The translations under genes were made by a program, and so were the position numbers. Positions 6,292-6,628 of a stretch of DNA of 6,628 nt are shown one piece after another. The notes under the pieces were generated by a model. That model saw only the letters and a program-made list of their open reading frames with translations. It was not told the origin of the DNA and did no database searches. Source of the stretch: Candidatus Egaibacter danicus (GTDB lineage Bacteria; Pseudomonadota; Gammaproteobacteria; Burkholderiales; Burkholderiaceae). How positions within the stretch are numbered: the stretch's first letter is position 1; every line of letters starts with the position of its first letter. The DNA lies in NCBI GenBank assembly GCA_011391115.1, contig JAABRC010000109.1, positions 1 to 6,628 of the forward strand, read 5' to 3'.

Positions 6292-6366
6292 ATGATGACA
6301 ACTTCCATTCTGGCGGATCTGGCTTTCACCAGACCCAACCCCATGCTGCACGGGTTCACTGCATAG
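6292..6366 (+). CDS. Possible 24-codon leader peptide before nrdJ (hypothetical)
   Basis: An ATG at 6292 (or 6295) opens a 24-codon frame that starts MMTTSILADL, ends MLHGFTA and stops with TAG at 6364-6366. A GGAG lies at 6287-6290, but spacing is tight: 1 nt to the first ATG and 4 nt to the second. The stop codon falls inside the loop of the strong hairpin at 6351-6379, so a ribosome finishing this frame would melt that hairpin. This geometry resembles translation-coupled control, but there are no runs of one amino acid that would indicate classical attenuation. It is not a recognised peptide; a chance ORF remains the more cautious reading. Confidence 0.25.
   Translation: MMTTSILADLAFTRPNPMLHGFTA
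6318..6333 (+). other. Small hairpin in the nrdJ leader
   Basis: TCTGG (6318-6322) pairs with CCAGA (6329-6333) around CTTTCA. It precedes the larger hairpin at 6351-6379 and may be part of the same structured leader. Confidence 0.35.
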
Positions 6367-6379
6367 CCGCAGGAACCCG
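6351..6379 (+). other. Strong 11-bp hairpin in the nrdJ 5' leader
   Basis: CGGGTTC (6351-6357) pairs with GAACCCG (6373-6379), then, after a bulged A at 6358, CTGC (6359-6362) pairs with GCAG (6369-6372), closing the loop ATAGCC. That gives 11 Watson-Crick pairs and one bulge. No T-tract follows, so it is not an intrinsic terminator. It ends 40 nt before the nrdJ ATG, a good position for a cis-regulatory RNA element. I could not recognise the cobalamin riboswitch core around it. Confidence 0.55.
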
Positions 6380-6405
6380 CAAGCGACCCCAAAAATCAGT
6401 TTCCC

Positions 6406-6411
6406 GAGGAG
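6406..6411 (+). promoter_or_regulatory. Ribosome-binding site of nrdJ
   Basis: GAGGAG lies 8 nt before the ATG at 6420: a strong Shine-Dalgarno with ideal spacing. It sets the start of the partial gene. Confidence 0.8.
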
Positions 6412-6419
6412 ATCAAAAC

Positions 6420-6628
6420 ATGAAGCGCGACCCCATTCACCCACCCCACAATCAGATCGTGATTCAGCCCATCAGCCACGATGTACTGACCGAGAAATAT
6501 CTCAAGCCGGGCGAAACCGGTATTGAAGATCTTTTCGCCCGTGTGGCGCGTGCGCTGGCATCGGTCGAACTGGAGGCGGACCGCCCCAAATACGAAACCA
6601 TCTTCCTGGAAAATCTGTATGCTGGTGC
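6420..6628 (+). CDS. nrdJ: Probable adenosylcobalamin-dependent (class II) ribonucleotide reductase, N-terminal part
   Basis: Class II ribonucleotide reductases reduce ribonucleotides to deoxyribonucleotides for DNA synthesis using adenosylcobalamin, independently of oxygen. Only 69 codons plus 2 nt are in the window; the gene runs off the right edge. The reading starts MKRDPIHPPH and contains IQPISHDVLTEKYLKPGET, then LFARVARALASVE, then FLENLYAGA. This pattern (QPIS.DVL..KY...GE, ARVA.ALA..E, F..NL..GAIGAGR) is how NrdJ proteins of Burkholderiales begin. The diagnostic active-site cysteines and glutamate lie outside the window, so assignment rests on the N-terminus only. A class I large subunit fits less well, because NrdA usually begins with an ATP-cone domain. 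The gene has its own long leader with a strong hairpin and is probably transcribed separately from the EAL gene, because a terminator candidate lies between them. Confidence 0.75.
   Translation, partial: MKRDPIHPPHNQIVIQPISHDVLTEKYLKPGETGIEDLFARVARALASVELEADRPKYETIFLENLYAG

Noticed and set aside
6228..6400. Cobalamin riboswitch upstream of nrdJ
   Set aside because: GGCAGCCCCCAAC faintly recalls a conserved core segment, but the B12 box and the other conserved core elements were not found in order.

Overview
The window looks like a chromosomal segment from a betaproteobacterium of the order Burkholderiales, most likely family Comamonadaceae. This rests on the G+C-rich coding sequence, the style of the RpoH and class II ribonucleotide reductase N-termini, the MCP ending in a VSVFKLD block, and a family-style intergenic stem-loop repeat. 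The genus cannot be fixed from the sequence alone.

Layout. (1) Positions 1-181, minus strand: the first 60 codons of rpoH (heat-shock sigma-32), with a good Shine-Dalgarno and a perfect CIRCE operator (213-239) lying over its likely promoter. (2) 182-463: divergent intergenic region with the rpoH control elements, a 12-bp palindrome (288-299) and a hairpin-rich leader whose last hairpin covers the Shine-Dalgarno of the next gene. (3) 464-2437, plus strand: a complete 657-residue transmembrane methyl-accepting chemotaxis protein. (4) 2447-5992, plus strand, 9 nt after the MCP stop: an 1181-residue membrane sensor with the order signal peptide, PhnD-like periplasmic binding domain, TM helix, PAS, GAF, PAS, GGDEF, EAL. 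All cyclic-di-GMP catalytic motifs checked are intact. (5) 5993-6419: 427 nt intergenic, holding a repeat-like stem-loop, a probable Rho-independent terminator, two adjacent inverted repeats, a possible 24-codon upstream ORF and a strong 11-bp hairpin just before the next gene. (6) 6420-6628, plus strand: the N-terminal 69 codons of a probable adenosylcobalamin-dependent (class II) ribonucleotide reductase, nrdJ.

How it works together. The MCP and the PBP-PAS-GAF-PAS-GGDEF-EAL protein are probably one transcription unit. One output goes to the CheA/CheW array (swimming bias) and the other to cyclic-di-GMP (motile/sessile choice), so the pair could couple both behaviours to extracellular cues. 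rpoH and nrdJ are flanking housekeeping or stress genes with their own control regions.

No mobile element, CRISPR array, tRNA or rRNA was seen. The most interesting material is regulatory (CIRCE on rpoH; the nrdJ leader) and the domain architecture of the large sensor. I found no clear sign of a wholly new multi-gene system.
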